This document shows positions 42,952 through 52,271 of a stretch of 64,000 nt of DNA, piece after piece. Position 1 is the stretch's first letter; every line of letters begins with the position of its first letter. The notes beneath the pieces were generated by a model, which ran no database searches, was not told where the DNA came from, and was given only the letters and a program-made list of their open reading frames with translations. The translations under genes were made by a program, and so were the position numbers. Origin of the DNA: an uncultured Clostridia bacterium (lineage in GTDB: Bacteria > Bacillota > Clostridia > TANB77 > CAG-508). Location of the stretch: positions 62,001-126,000 of the forward strand of contig CAKPHG010000003.1 of assembly GCA_934157035.1 (NCBI GenBank), in the 5' to 3' direction.

Positions 42952-43383
42952 AATTAAATGATTTATATAATATAGCAGATAAAGAAAAGATAAAAATATA
43001 TGATTGGTATATAGAAAATGCTTATGGCTGTTTTATTAATATTGATAAAATAAATGCAATAGGTTTAAACTATAAAGATATTGATAATTCTTATATAGAA
43101 AAAGAGACACTAGCTGAAGAATTAGGACACTATTACCAAGATGCAACGTATCCTATTAATTGTTCAGATACAATTTTAATATCTAAACAAGAATATAGAG
43201 CTAAAAAGTATGCAAGAATGATATTAATTCCTTACGAGAATCTAAAATTAGCTATTAAAAAACGGAATTAATACAATTTATGCTCTTGCAGATTATTTTG
43301 AGGTTACGATTAAATACATGAGAGATACAATAGAATTTTATAAAGAAAAATATGGAGAACAAATGATAAACTGCTTTGAATAG
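42948..43383 (+). CDS. ImmA/IrrE metallopeptidase with CGG +1 frame break
   Basis: 144 residues if the C of CGG at 43,263 is skipped (after residue 105). The active-site region is ETLAEELGHYYQDATYPINC (E-x-L-G-H with Glu in place of the first His, common in phage members), followed by EYRAKKYARMILIPYENLKL. In plain triplets it stops after KKRN; skipping gives KKGINTIYALADYFEVTIKY and a full C-terminal helix domain. Overlaps the previous gene by 4 bp. It would cleave the CI-like repressor on induction. Confidence 0.82.
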
Positions 43384-43408
43384 CAGTTTTATTTGTAAGG
43401 AGGTATTT

Positions 43409-44566
43409 ATGGCAAAAAGAGGAAACGGCGAAGGTACTATATATTATAGTGAAAAATTAAATAAATGGATTGGACAATTTACTGCTGGTAGAAAATTAGA
43501 CGGAAAATTAAATCGTAAGTCTGTATATGGGAATACTAGAAAAGAAGTAAAAGAAAAAATGACAATCGCTTTAGCTGATGTTCAAAAAGATATGTTTATT
43601 GATAAAAATTCTATTACTATTGTAGAATTAGGACAACAAATATTAGATATTAAATTAAAAACTAATGTAATTACTGAAAATTCTTATTCTTCTTCTATTA
43701 ATCATTTAAATAAAATTAAAAATAGTTTTTTAGGAAATATGGAAATACAAAAAACAACTTATTTAGACATTCAAAACTTCTATACTACTATTACTGATTT
43801 GTCTAATTCTTATATCGAAAAAATTAATATTTTATTGAATACTATTTTTAAAGAAGCTATTAAAAGAGAAATTATTAATAAAAATCCTATGATTAATGTT
43901 ATAGTTCCTAAATCTAATAAAAAAAATAAGCAAGTAGAAGCTTTTTCTATTGAACAGCAAAAAGCTATAATAGATTATTTAAATAAATATAGTTATAAAG
44001 ATTATGGTTTTTATGCTTATAGAAATATATTTAGAATTTTAATGTTTTCTGGAATGAGAGTCGGAGAACTACTTGCACTTTATCCAGAAGATATTGATCT
44101 AGTTAATAATGAGATTCATATAAGCAGAACTATAACTAAAAATTTACAAGGAAAAACTATAGTTGGAGCTAAAACAAAGACTTATGAATCTGCTAGAACT
44201 ATACCTATTACCGAACTTTATATTGATGCCATTAAGGAATCCTTGAACAATATGAAAGAAAATAAATATAATCTTATTTTTACATCTATTAGAAATGAAC
44301 CTATTATTGTTTCAAACGTTGGACAATATTTTAATACTTTATGTAATAAACTAAATTTTGATTTTAAAGTTAATCCTCATATGTTAAGACATACTTATGC
44401 TACACGTTGCATAGAATCTGGTGTACCTGCTCATGTACTACAAAAATTATTAGGTCATAAAAACATCACAACTACAATTAATACTTATACTACTATTTTT
44501 GAAAAGTATAAAAAGGATGAAGTCAATAAATCTGTATCATATTTAAAGACTATGTTAGATATCTAG
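43409..44566 (+). CDS. int: Tyrosine integrase
   Basis: 385 residues from ATG 43409 (AAGGAGG upstream). N-terminal AP2-like arm-binding domain (GNGEGTIYYSEKLNKWIGQF), SAM-like core domain, and catalytic domain with R (MRVGELLAL), H-x-x-R (HMLRHTYATRCIESG), H (LLGHKNITTT) and Tyr (INTYTTI). It lies next to the att copy that keeps rpsR intact and points toward it. Confidence 0.95.
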   Translation: MAKRGNGEGTIYYSEKLNKWIGQFTAGRKLDGKLNRKSVYGNTRKEVKEKMTIALADVQKDMFIDKNSITIVELGQQILDIKLKTNVITENSYSSSINHLNKIKNSFLGNMEIQKTTYLDIQNFYTTITDLSNSYIEKINILLNTIFKEAIKREIINKNPMINVIVPKSNKKNKQVEAFSIEQQKAIIDYLNKYSYKDYGFYAYRNIFRILMFSGMRVGELLALYPEDIDLVNNEIHISRTITKNLQGKTIVGAKTKTYESARTIPITELYIDAIKESLNNMKENKYNLIFTSIRNEPIIVSNVGQYFNTLCNKLNFDFKVNPHMLRHTYATRCIESGVPAHVLQKLLGHKNITTTINTYTTIFEKYKKDEVNKSVSYLKTMLDI

Positions 44567-44586
44567 TTGCATTAATATTGCATTAA
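44567..44586. repeat. Paired arm-type repeats near right att
   Basis: Two TTGCATTAA copies (44,567 and 44,578), same arrangement as at 6,555 and 6,567. Confidence 0.6.
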
Positions 44587-44605
44587 TGTTATTTAATAAA
44601 TTATA

Positions 44606-44634
44606 AAAGAGTGCTGATATATCAGTACTCTTTT
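44606..44634. terminator. Bidirectional terminator at prophage end
   Basis: AAAGAGTGCTGAT pairs with ATCAGTACTCTTT (one G-U). It can end the integrase transcript and, on the minus strand, replace the displaced rpsR terminator. Confidence 0.82.
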
Positions 44635-44640
44635 AGTTTG

Positions 44641-44667
44641 TATGTATTTACTATTCTTGTGTGAATG
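44641..44667. other. Prophage attachment site in rpsR, right copy
   Basis: 27-bp identity with 6,391-6,417, covering the last codons and stop of rpsR plus 10 bp downstream. Integration therefore leaves rpsR intact. Confidence 0.93.
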
Positions 44668-44932
44668 GTAAAACTGCAATTTGTCTTGCTCTTTTTACTG
44701 CTACAGTAATATCTCTTTGGTGTTTTGCGCAAGCTCCTGTTGCTCTTCTTGGTAATATTTTACCTTTATCGTTGATGAATTTCTTTAATTGATCTGCATT
44801 TTTATAATCTAAAACAAGATTTTTGTCTGCACATAAAGGACAAACTTTTTTTCTCATTTTTCTAAATTTTGGATTGAAATCATCATCCATATTGTTATTT
44901 CTGTTATTTCTTTTTTGTTTCTTGTCTGCCAT
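44651..44932 (-). CDS. rpsR: 30S ribosomal protein S18
   Basis: 93 residues, ending in the S18 C-terminus (RARQIAVLPFTQE). KVCPLCADKNLVLDYKNADQ carries the CxxC zinc-knuckle form of S18. S18 pairs with S6 on the small subunit platform. Last gene of rpsF-ssb-rpsR; its 3' end serves as the phage attachment site, with the coding sequence retained. Confidence 0.97.
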   Translation of the reverse strand: MADKKQKRNNRNNNMDDDFNPKFRKMRKKVCPLCADKNLVLDYKNADQLKKFINDKGKILPRRATGACAKHQRDITVAVKRARQIAVLPFTQE

Positions 44933-44962
44933 CTTTTTCCCCCCTATCTTAATTTACGTACA

Positions 44963-45388
44963 TTAAAATGGTAAATCATCTCCTGAAGAAACTTCAAAAT
45001 CAGAGCTTCCTGCTGTTTCTGGCATTGTTCCAAATGTTGCATCAAAGCTTCCTCCTGTTTCTCCTTCTCTTTTGCTATCTGCAAAATATGCTTCTTCTGC
45101 TACTACTTCTGTAATATAGTGTTTTTGTCCTTGGTCATCGTCCCAAGTTCTTGTTTGAATTCTTCCTATAACACCTACTTGTTGACCTTTTTTAAAGTAT
45201 TTGCTACAAAATTCTCCAAGTTTACTCCATGCTACTATATTAATAAAGTCTGCTTGCCTTTCTTCTCCTGGTCTTACAAATCTTCTGTTAACTGCTAGAC
45301 TGAAAGAAGCAACTAATGTATTGTTTGATTGTGTATATCTTACTTCTGGATCTCTTGTTAATCTTCCCATTAAAATTACTTTGTTCAT
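44963..45388 (-). CDS. ssb: Single-stranded DNA-binding protein
   Basis: 141 residues: OB fold (MNKVILMGRLTRDPEVRYTQ; FINIVAWSKLGEFCSKYFKK) and acidic C-terminal tip (SGDDLPF) that binds partner proteins. Normal family length; standard position between rpsF and rpsR. Confidence 0.97.
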   Translation of the reverse strand: MNKVILMGRLTRDPEVRYTQSNNTLVASFSLAVNRRFVRPGEERQADFINIVAWSKLGEFCSKYFKKGQQVGVIGRIQTRTWDDDQGQKHYITEVVAEEAYFADSKREGETGGSFDATFGTMPETAGSSDFEVSSGDDLPF

Positions 45389-45434
45389 TTTTTTACCATA
45401 CCTTTAAAGACATATCTTTAAAAGGCCTTTCATA

Positions 45435-45719
45435 TTATTCTTCAACTTTTATTGTCATGAATTTTATTATTTCGTCTGTAATTCTATAAACTCTTTCAAG
45501 TTCAGAAATTAAGTTTGGATTTGCTTCAAAATAAAATACTACATAGTATCCTTCTTTATTTTTTTGTATTTCATAAGCTAATTTTCTTTTTCCTAATTCA
45601 TCTGCTTTTTCTAGTTTTCCGTCATTATTAATTAAATTTGTGAAATTTTGAATAAGTGATTTTATTCCTTCTTCATCAACATTTGGATTAATAATGATAA
45701 CACTTTCGTATTTATTCAT
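45435..45719 (-). CDS. rpsF: 30S ribosomal protein S6
   Basis: 94 residues (MNKYESVIIINPNVDEEGIK; KRKLAYEIQKNKEGYYVVFY). Binds S18 and 16S rRNA. First gene of the operon. Confidence 0.97.
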   Translation of the reverse strand: MNKYESVIIINPNVDEEGIKSLIQNFTNLINNDGKLEKADELGKRKLAYEIQKNKEGYYVVFYFEANPNLISELERVYRITDEIIKFMTIKVEE

Positions 45720-45801
45720 TATTTTTCACCTCCCTTTGGATTAATAACCTACATTTTGTAAGTAAGGATGTAAAAACTTTTCTCATTTTTACAACATTTG
45801 T

Positions 45802-45830
45802 ATTTTAACACATTTTTTTGTATTTTACAA
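45802..45830 (-). promoter_or_regulatory. Promoter of rpsF-ssb-rpsR
   Basis: Minus strand TTGTAA (complement of 45,825-45,830), 17 bp, TAAAAT (complement of 45,802-45,807), about 80 bp before the rpsF start, leaving a leader. Confidence 0.65.
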
Positions 45831-45858
45831 GTGTTTTAGTCTATTTTCTTACATCCTT

Positions 45859-47637
45859 TTAATTATTATCAGCTAATTCTTTTGTATAATAATTAAATCC
45901 ATACCCAAAATTTAATTTTAAATAAGGACCTATAAAGTCTGGTTCGTCCCATTGTATTGTATATGAAGGTTCTACTATAACTTTTCCTTCGCTATTTATA
46001 ACTCCCCATTTTCCTTCTTTTTTGATTCCTGCAAACCCATACTCATTAAATTCCGTTACTTTTTCATATATAGCTTGTACTTTTATATTTCCTTCTCTAT
46101 CTACATATCCCCATTTTTCATTTTCTTTATATGATAATAAATTATTATTTGGATATACTTCTTTACTACTTAATTCTTTTCCAGTATTACTAAAATATTT
46201 TTCATTTTTCTTGTCATTTACCTTTATATAATTTTCCTTTATAGTTATTTCTGCATTATCCATTGTAAGAATATTTTCTAAATTTTCATTATATATTTCT
46301 GTTGTAATATTACTTGAATTTTTTATTGCTTGCAACATTTTAGTATTAGATATATTCTGAATTGAGCTATATTCTAACGGTATTTTTTCATTCTTTTCGT
46401 TGTCAATTACTCCTGTTTTATTATCTTTAGTAACTATGAAATAATTATTAAATGCATATTCTATATATGAATAATTATTTTCTATAATAACCTCTCCATT
46501 TTTATTTGTTACTCCAAACATTTCATCTTCATTTATTGTTATAAAATAATTTTCATCTTTAGTAGCTAAAATAGTATTATTCTTCTGTGAATCTTGTATA
46601 TTTCCATTTATATCATATACTATAAGATTATTATCTTTTTTAGTATTGATTTTATCTCCAGATATTAATATATAATCATATTCTGTATTTAATATTTGTT
46701 TTCCTTCTTTGTTTAAAACTCCTTGTTTTGATAATCTTTGTACAACAAAAAGTTGCTTTTCATTATTATATTCTATTTCTTCATATAGATGTTTTATTAT
46801 TTGCTTTTTGTTCTTATATACTCCTGCTAATCCATTTCTAAAAGCTAATATATATACATCTTTTTCATCCGTTACTTCTGTAATTCTGTGTATTTCATTA
46901 TACTCTGTTTCTAATAATATTTTTCCATTATTGTTTATATATCCATATCTGTATCCTTCATTCTTCTTTTGTGCTACTATAAATCCCGCTTCTTCATATT
47001 TAGTATTTTCACTATAGTATCCATCAGCTGTAATAGAGTCATATTCTGCATTTACAACTTCTTTTCCTTTTATATTTATTACTCCCAGCTTGCCATTTTT
47101 AGTTACTAATAAACATCCTTCTTTATATAATAAACTATCTATTGAATCATATAGCGCATCTGTAATCTTTTTTCCTTTAAAATCTATAATTCCATATTTA
47201 TTATCTTTTTCATATATTAGTATACTTTTTTCGTAAGGAACTTGACTATTAGTCTCTTTTAATACAACTGGCATTACATTATTGTAGTTTGTTAAAATTC
47301 TTTCGTTTTTCTCATTTATAACTTCTGTTTCATATTTATTAGTGTCTTCATTATATTTAGTATATATTATAAATACTCCTTTAGAGGGATTTGGTATATC
47401 AATATTTTCGTACTTTGGTTCTATTATAATGTTACCTTTTGTATCTATTACTCCATATTTTTCATTTTCATATATTCTAAAATATAAAAAATCTGTAACA
47501 TTTTCTAATTTGTAAGTATTTTCATTGTTTTTTATTACTATTATGATACTTATAATAGCAATAATTAGTACTAATACTACTGGTATTATGATACCCACTT
47601 TTTTAATATTTTTTGTTTTTTCATTTGTATTTTCCAT
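45859..47637 (-). CDS. Membrane-anchored WG-repeat protein
   Basis: 592 residues. One N-terminal membrane helix (VGIIIPVVLVLIIAIISIII) then about ten WG/KWG-type repeats of 30-50 residues (KYGVIDTKGNIIIEPKYENI; KWGVINSEGKVIVEPSYTIQ). The repeat is a beta structure; proteins of this kind are common on the outer face of Clostridia membranes, with no known reaction. Confidence 0.85.
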   Translation of the reverse strand: MENTNEKTKNIKKVGIIIPVVLVLIIAIISIIIVIKNNENTYKLENVTDFLYFRIYENEKYGVIDTKGNIIIEPKYENIDIPNPSKGVFIIYTKYNEDTNKYETEVINEKNERILTNYNNVMPVVLKETNSQVPYEKSILIYEKDNKYGIIDFKGKKITDALYDSIDSLLYKEGCLLVTKNGKLGVINIKGKEVVNAEYDSITADGYYSENTKYEEAGFIVAQKKNEGYRYGYINNNGKILLETEYNEIHRITEVTDEKDVYILAFRNGLAGVYKNKKQIIKHLYEEIEYNNEKQLFVVQRLSKQGVLNKEGKQILNTEYDYILISGDKINTKKDNNLIVYDINGNIQDSQKNNTILATKDENYFITINEDEMFGVTNKNGEVIIENNYSYIEYAFNNYFIVTKDNKTGVIDNEKNEKIPLEYSSIQNISNTKMLQAIKNSSNITTEIYNENLENILTMDNAEITIKENYIKVNDKKNEKYFSNTGKELSSKEVYPNNNLLSYKENEKWGYVDREGNIKVQAIYEKVTEFNEYGFAGIKKEGKWGVINSEGKVIVEPSYTIQWDEPDFIGPYLKLNFGYGFNYYTKELADNN

Positions 47638-47661
47638 TTTATTTTCCCCCTACATTTATAT

Positions 47662-48942
47662 TTATACTTTACATGCTTTAACTAACACTATTCTTTTGTC
47701 TTCATATTTTTCTATCTTATAATTTACTCTTTTGGTTTCTATTATTGGGTTTTCGTTATCTTTTGGTATTCTTCCTAACATTTCTAATAGGTAACCGGAT
47801 AATGTTTCGTATTCTCCTTCTGGAATATCTACATTTAGAATTTTCTTTAAATTATTTATAGAAACACTTCCACTAATTAAAAATGTATTTTCATCTAATT
47901 TTGTATAATCATTTTCAACATCATCGTACTCGTCAAATATATTTCCTACTATTTCTTCCAGTAAATCCTCCATTGTCACTAGTCCCGCTGTTCCTCCATA
48001 TTCATCTATTACTATTGCCATTTGCATTTTATTTTTTTGCAAATCTTTAAACAATTCATTTATTGGTTTATTTTCAGAAACAAAATATGCTTCTCTTATG
48101 ATGTTTTTTATTTCTATTTCTTTTCTTTCATAGAAATATTTTAATAAATCTTTTATAAACAGAATTCCTTTTATATCGTCTATTGTTTCTTCATATACTG
48201 GAACTCTACTATATTTGAATTCATCTAAATTTTCTATAATTTCTTCTATTTTTGAATTTATTTCAACTGCATAAATATCTGTTCTATGTGTCATTACTTC
48301 TGAAGCTGTAATATCATTAAATTCAAATATGTTATCTATCATTACTTTTTCGTCTTCTTGTATTGTTCCTTTTTCTTTTCCTTCGTCTATCATCATTTTT
48401 ATTTCTTCTTCTGTAACTATTTCCTCTTCGTTTTCTGATATTCCAAATATTTTTGAAATTGAATTTGTGGCAAATGTTAACACTTTTACAAAAGGAGCTG
48501 TTATTACAGATAAAATTCTAATTAAACCTATTGTTGAAAAAGCAATCTTTTCATAGTATTTCATCGCTAGTCTTTTTGGTACCAACTCACCAAAAATTAG
48601 AGTAAAAAATGATAGTATAATAGTAACTATAACTATTGAAATTCCTTTAAATACCTCTACAGATATTATTGGAAAAGCTCTATTTAACGCTGGTGCCAAA
48701 GCATCTGCAAATGTATCTGAAGCAAATGCACTAGATAAAAAACCTGCAAGAGTGATTCCTATTTGTATTGTAGATAAAAACTTACTCGGATTTTTCAGCA
48801 TTTTTTCTATTTGTTTTGCTCTCTTATTTCCTTCTTTTGCTTGTTTTTCTATTTTAGCATCATTTAAAGAAATAAATGCTATTTCAGAAGCCGCAAAATA
48901 GGCATTTATAAAAATTAAAATAAATAAAAATATAATTTGCAT
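47662..48942 (-). CDS. CorC/HlyC-type CBS-domain membrane protein (hemolysin family)
   Basis: 426 residues. N-terminal CNNM membrane domain (about residues 1-180; FLFILIFINAYFAASEIAFI, IQIGITLAGFLSSAFASDTF), then two CBS domains (VMTHRTDIYAVEINSKIEEI; IDEYGGTAGLVTMEDLLEEI) and a C-terminal CorC_HlyC domain. The family is linked to divalent cation (Mg) homeostasis. Single gene. Confidence 0.9.
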   Translation of the reverse strand: MQIIFLFILIFINAYFAASEIAFISLNDAKIEKQAKEGNKRAKQIEKMLKNPSKFLSTIQIGITLAGFLSSAFASDTFADALAPALNRAFPIISVEVFKGISIVIVTIILSFFTLIFGELVPKRLAMKYYEKIAFSTIGLIRILSVITAPFVKVLTFATNSISKIFGISENEEEIVTEEEIKMMIDEGKEKGTIQEDEKVMIDNIFEFNDITASEVMTHRTDIYAVEINSKIEEIIENLDEFKYSRVPVYEETIDDIKGILFIKDLLKYFYERKEIEIKNIIREAYFVSENKPINELFKDLQKNKMQMAIVIDEYGGTAGLVTMEDLLEEIVGNIFDEYDDVENDYTKLDENTFLISGSVSINNLKKILNVDIPEGEYETLSGYLLEMLGRIPKDNENPIIETKRVNYKIEKYEDKRIVLVKACKV

Positions 48943-49060
48943 AAAAGTAAAAAAACTCCTTATTAAACTTTATATATTATATTTATTTATTCCCTATTTT
49001 ACTTCTTTTATTATATATTTATTGTTCTTATTGTGTCAACAAATTATTTTTTATTTCATA

Positions 49061-49684
49061 TTATTTTATTTCATACGCCTGAACACATAATCGATATTCA
49101 GGCATATCTTCTACACAGGTTAACAATGTTAACACATTTTCTTTTGTATTTTTTATATAAGATAAATCTGTTTCTTCTATTTTTCCTTTCCATTTTACAG
49201 AATAAATTCTTGAAATTTCGCCTTTTTGGTACGTTATTACATCACCTATATTTAGCCTCTTTATTTCTTGAAAGAAATTATATTTGTATCCTCTATTATG
49301 AGCAGCTAAACATACATTTCCGTCTATTGTAGGAGTATTTTCAAAATGACCTACTGCTTTTCTTAAAATTGACTGACTTGTTCCTTCTAAAATAGGAGCA
49401 TCTAAATTTATAGTTGGAATAGAAATTCTCCAATCATTTTGTTTATATTGATTTAACACTATTTCATTTACTTTTAGTATTTGTTTTGCATTATTTACTT
49501 TTTCTTTATTAGTTTTATTATTTTCTTTATTGGAATTTATCTGGTTTGACTTAAAGATTAAATTTGAACTTTGATTCTTTTTTTGATAATTAATTTTTAT
49601 TAGAAAAAAATCTGCTATAGTTAATACAATAATAGATACAATAATTGAAACAATTATCTTATTTCTTTTGCTATAATTAAACAT
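49061..49684 (-). CDS. Sortase (class D-like)
   Basis: 207 residues: N-terminal membrane anchor (IIVSIIVSIIVLTIADFFLI), Asn/Lys-rich linker, then the catalytic domain with His (CLAAHNRGYKYNFF), Cys (LTLLTCVEDMP) and Arg (EYRLCVQA). Attaches LPxTG proteins to the wall; the adhesin at 4,361-6,220 is a possible but unlinked substrate. Confidence 0.88.
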   Translation of the reverse strand: MFNYSKRNKIIVSIIVSIIVLTIADFFLIKINYQKKNQSSNLIFKSNQINSNKENNKTNKEKVNNAKQILKVNEIVLNQYKQNDWRISIPTINLDAPILEGTSQSILRKAVGHFENTPTIDGNVCLAAHNRGYKYNFFQEIKRLNIGDVITYQKGEISRIYSVKWKGKIEETDLSYIKNTKENVLTLLTCVEDMPEYRLCVQAYEIK

Positions 49685-49887
49685 GCATACACTTCACTCT
49701 CCTTGTACTTTTATTTTTTAATTTTTTTGAAAATTTGGTGATAAAAAATGATTTGATTTCTTAATTTTTTTGAATTTAAAGTTGCAATTTTAAAATCTGG
49801 TTTTATGTTACCATATTTTTCCATTTTTGTAAAGCGTTTTTTTATTATTTTTTTTATAAATTGTTAAAATCCCAGTAAAATAAATAA

Positions 49888-49916
49888 AAAAATGCTTATT
49901 AAAAATAAGCATTTTT
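49888..49916. terminator. Terminator after the two-component operon
   Basis: Perfect 13-bp stem (AAAAATGCTTATT) with 3-nt loop and T-run, just downstream of the histidine kinase stop. Confidence 0.88.
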
Positions 49917-49919
49917 TAT

Positions 49920-51446
49920 TTATTTATCTAATTCGAAGTAAAATTCTACTCCATTTTCTTTATTTTCTACACCAAATTTATTGTTATAATTATTCATTAT
50001 AGCCTTTACTAGTGCTAGTCCTATTCCTGTTCCTCCATCATCTCTATTTCTTGATGAATCTATTTTATAAAAACGTTTCCATATTCTAACCAAGTCTTCA
50101 TCTTCTATATTATCTCCAGAATTAAAGACTTCTACTCTTACTTTTTTATCTTTTGTTTCTTTAATATTTATTCTAATTTCTTTTTTACCATTAATTTCTT
50201 TTACATGTTTTATTGCATTTGTAAAGTAATTTGTAACTACTTGATCTATATAAAATTCATCTGCATTCACATATATTTCTTTTTCTTTATCAAATACTAC
50301 TGTTATTTCATTTTCTTTAAGCATAACTTCACATTTTCTTATAACTTCATTAATTAATTCTGTAATATTAAATTCTTTGTTGTTGAACTGATATTCTCCA
50401 TACTCTAGTTTCATAAGCTCTAGAAGTTTTTTTACTAACACATCCATTTTGTTAGATTCATCTAATATTACTTCTGCATAGAATTTTCTTGATTCATCAT
50501 CTGTATTTACATTTTCTATTAAACCTTCTGCATAACCTTGTATTAAAGCTATTGGAGTTTTTAGTTCATGTGATACATCAGATATAAATTGTTTTCTCAT
50601 TTCGTCTATTTTTGATTTTTCTTCTATGTCTTTTTCTAATTGTATATTATTTTGTCTTAATTGATTTATTGTTAATTCCAATTTATCTGACATTGTATTA
50701 ATACTTCTACCTAAATTATTTACCTCGTCATCATCATATTGTTTTACATCATACTTTTTAGAAAAATCTAGCTTTGACATTTTTTGAGCTATATCATTTA
50801 ATTCTAATATAGGATTTGTAAATTTTTTTGAAACTATTGAAGCTAAAATGCTTGCTATTATTATAGAAATACATCCTATTAAAATTAATAATCTATTAGA
50901 AATAGCCACACTTTCTTGTATAGAATTAAATTGAATTCTAATATATAAATTGTCTCCATTGTCTAATGTTGAAGACAAAAATATATAATTCATATTATTT
51001 TTTTGATCTATAATTCTTCTTATAACTATTTGATTATCTTTAAAAATTACTCTACTTCTAGTCTCATCTATTCTTTGTTTTATTATTAATTGCTCTTTGT
51101 TATTAGAAATGACTTCATTTATTTTGTTTACAGATGCTGTTAAATTCTTGTTAGAGGCATATACTAAAGAATTTTTATTATTTGTAATTAATATATCAAA
51201 ATTGTTTTTGCCTGATATATAGTTTAATTCTTCTTCAATTTGAGTTATATTTTCTATTTCAGTACTATAACTATTTATTTTTTTGTATGCACTTTTTACA
51301 CTATTAACCTTAGAATATAAATAAAAACTCTCTAAAACAACATTATTAATAATTATTAAAAATAATATAATTACAGCTACAACAATACTTAAAGATAAAA
51401 ACAGTCTAACTCGTACAGATTTTAACTTTTCTTTTATAACTTTCAT
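49920..51446 (-). CDS. Sensor histidine kinase
   Basis: 508 residues. Two membrane helices (about residues 12-34 and 185-207) around a 150-residue extracellular sensor, a HAMP domain (KKFTNPILELNDIAQKMSKL), HisKA with phospho-acceptor His (FISDVSHELKTPIALIQGYA) and HATPase_c (VVTNYFTNAIKHV; GGTGIGLALVKAIM). Partner of the response regulator directly upstream. Confidence 0.93.
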   Translation of the reverse strand: MKVIKEKLKSVRVRLFLSLSIVVAVIILFLIIINNVVLESFYLYSKVNSVKSAYKKINSYSTEIENITQIEEELNYISGKNNFDILITNNKNSLVYASNKNLTASVNKINEVISNNKEQLIIKQRIDETRSRVIFKDNQIVIRRIIDQKNNMNYIFLSSTLDNGDNLYIRIQFNSIQESVAISNRLLILIGCISIIIASILASIVSKKFTNPILELNDIAQKMSKLDFSKKYDVKQYDDDEVNNLGRSINTMSDKLELTINQLRQNNIQLEKDIEEKSKIDEMRKQFISDVSHELKTPIALIQGYAEGLIENVNTDDESRKFYAEVILDESNKMDVLVKKLLELMKLEYGEYQFNNKEFNITELINEVIRKCEVMLKENEITVVFDKEKEIYVNADEFYIDQVVTNYFTNAIKHVKEINGKKEIRINIKETKDKKVRVEVFNSGDNIEDEDLVRIWKRFYKIDSSRNRDDGGTGIGLALVKAIMNNYNNKFGVENKENGVEFYFELDK

Positions 51447-51456
51447 ATACTGCTCC

Positions 51457-52134
51457 TTATTTTACTTCAAATTTGTATCCTATTCCTCTTACTGTTTCTA
51501 TATATTTTCCTTTTTTTCCTAACTTATGTCTTACCTTTTTTATATGGCTATCTATTGTTCTTGAATCTCCATAATAGTCATAATTCCATACATTATTTAG
51601 TATTTTATCTCTTGAAAGTGCTATTCCGTTGTTATCTACTAAATATTTTAAAAGTTCATATTCTCTTAAACTTAATTCTATTTCTTTTCCATCTACTTTT
51701 ACAGTTCTTCCACTGTTATCTATAACTATTCCTCCGTAATCTTTTACTTCATTTCCTTTTGGATTTGCACGATTCAAAATAGCTTCTACTCTTGCTACTA
51801 ATATTTTAGGGCTAAATGGCTTAGAAATATATTCGTCTACGCCAAGCTCAAACCCAAATAGTTCATCTTGTTCCTCCCCTCTTGCTGTTAGCATAATAAT
51901 TGGTACATTTGATGTTTGGCGAATTTGCCTTAAAACAGACCAACCATCTAATTTTGGCATCATTACATCTAATAATATTGCATTTATTTTATTTTTATTT
52001 TCCTCAAACACTTTTAAAGCTTCTTCTCCATTTGATGCTTCTAATACTTTGTATTCATTTTTATTTAAAAAATCTTTTACTAACTTTCTCATTCTCGCTT
52101 CGTCATCGGCAACTAATATTGTTACATCATTCAT
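51457..52134 (-). CDS. OmpR/PhoB-type response regulator
   Basis: 225 residues. Receiver domain with phospho-acceptor Asp (AILLDVMMPKLDGWSVLRQI), acidic pair (ILVADDEARMRK), and Lys (YISKPFSPKILVAR); C-terminal winged helix (LSLREYELLKYLVDNNGIAL; IDSHIKKVRHKLGKKGKYIE). Ten bases before the kinase gene, same operon. Target genes unknown. Confidence 0.93.
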   Translation of the reverse strand: MNDVTILVADDEARMRKLVKDFLNKNEYKVLEASNGEEALKVFEENKNKINAILLDVMMPKLDGWSVLRQIRQTSNVPIIMLTARGEEQDELFGFELGVDEYISKPFSPKILVARVEAILNRANPKGNEVKDYGGIVIDNSGRTVKVDGKEIELSLREYELLKYLVDNNGIALSRDKILNNVWNYDYYGDSRTIDSHIKKVRHKLGKKGKYIETVRGIGYKFEVK

Positions 52135-52271
52135 ATAATTCCTCCTATATAAACAAAGAGCAATCTAATGTAAAAATGCATATATTTTTTCATTATTGCT
52201 CTCTATTCTTTTTATATTATTATAATTATATTTTATGTCTAATTTGTGAATTTTTTAGTATTTTTTGTAGA

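Noticed and set aside
8755..43000. Out-of-frame CGG trinucleotides in intact genes
   Set aside because: I checked the many CGG/CCG occurrences in the listed genes against the reading frame; apart from the thirteen discussed they span codon borders (for example GAC GGA or TCG GAA) and need no recoding.
6391..44667. CRISPR array or diversity-generating retroelement in the accessory regions
   Set aside because: No regularly spaced repeats and no reverse transcriptase or template-repeat pair are visible.
45720..45858. S6:S18-binding leader upstream of rpsF
   Set aside because: A leader of the right length exists, but I could not find a convincing conserved stem with the CCG bulge.
49685..49885. 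Gene or RNA in the gap upstream of the sortase
   Set aside because: About 200 bp of T/A-rich sequence with no open frame, ribosome binding site or clear hairpin apart from the kinase terminator.
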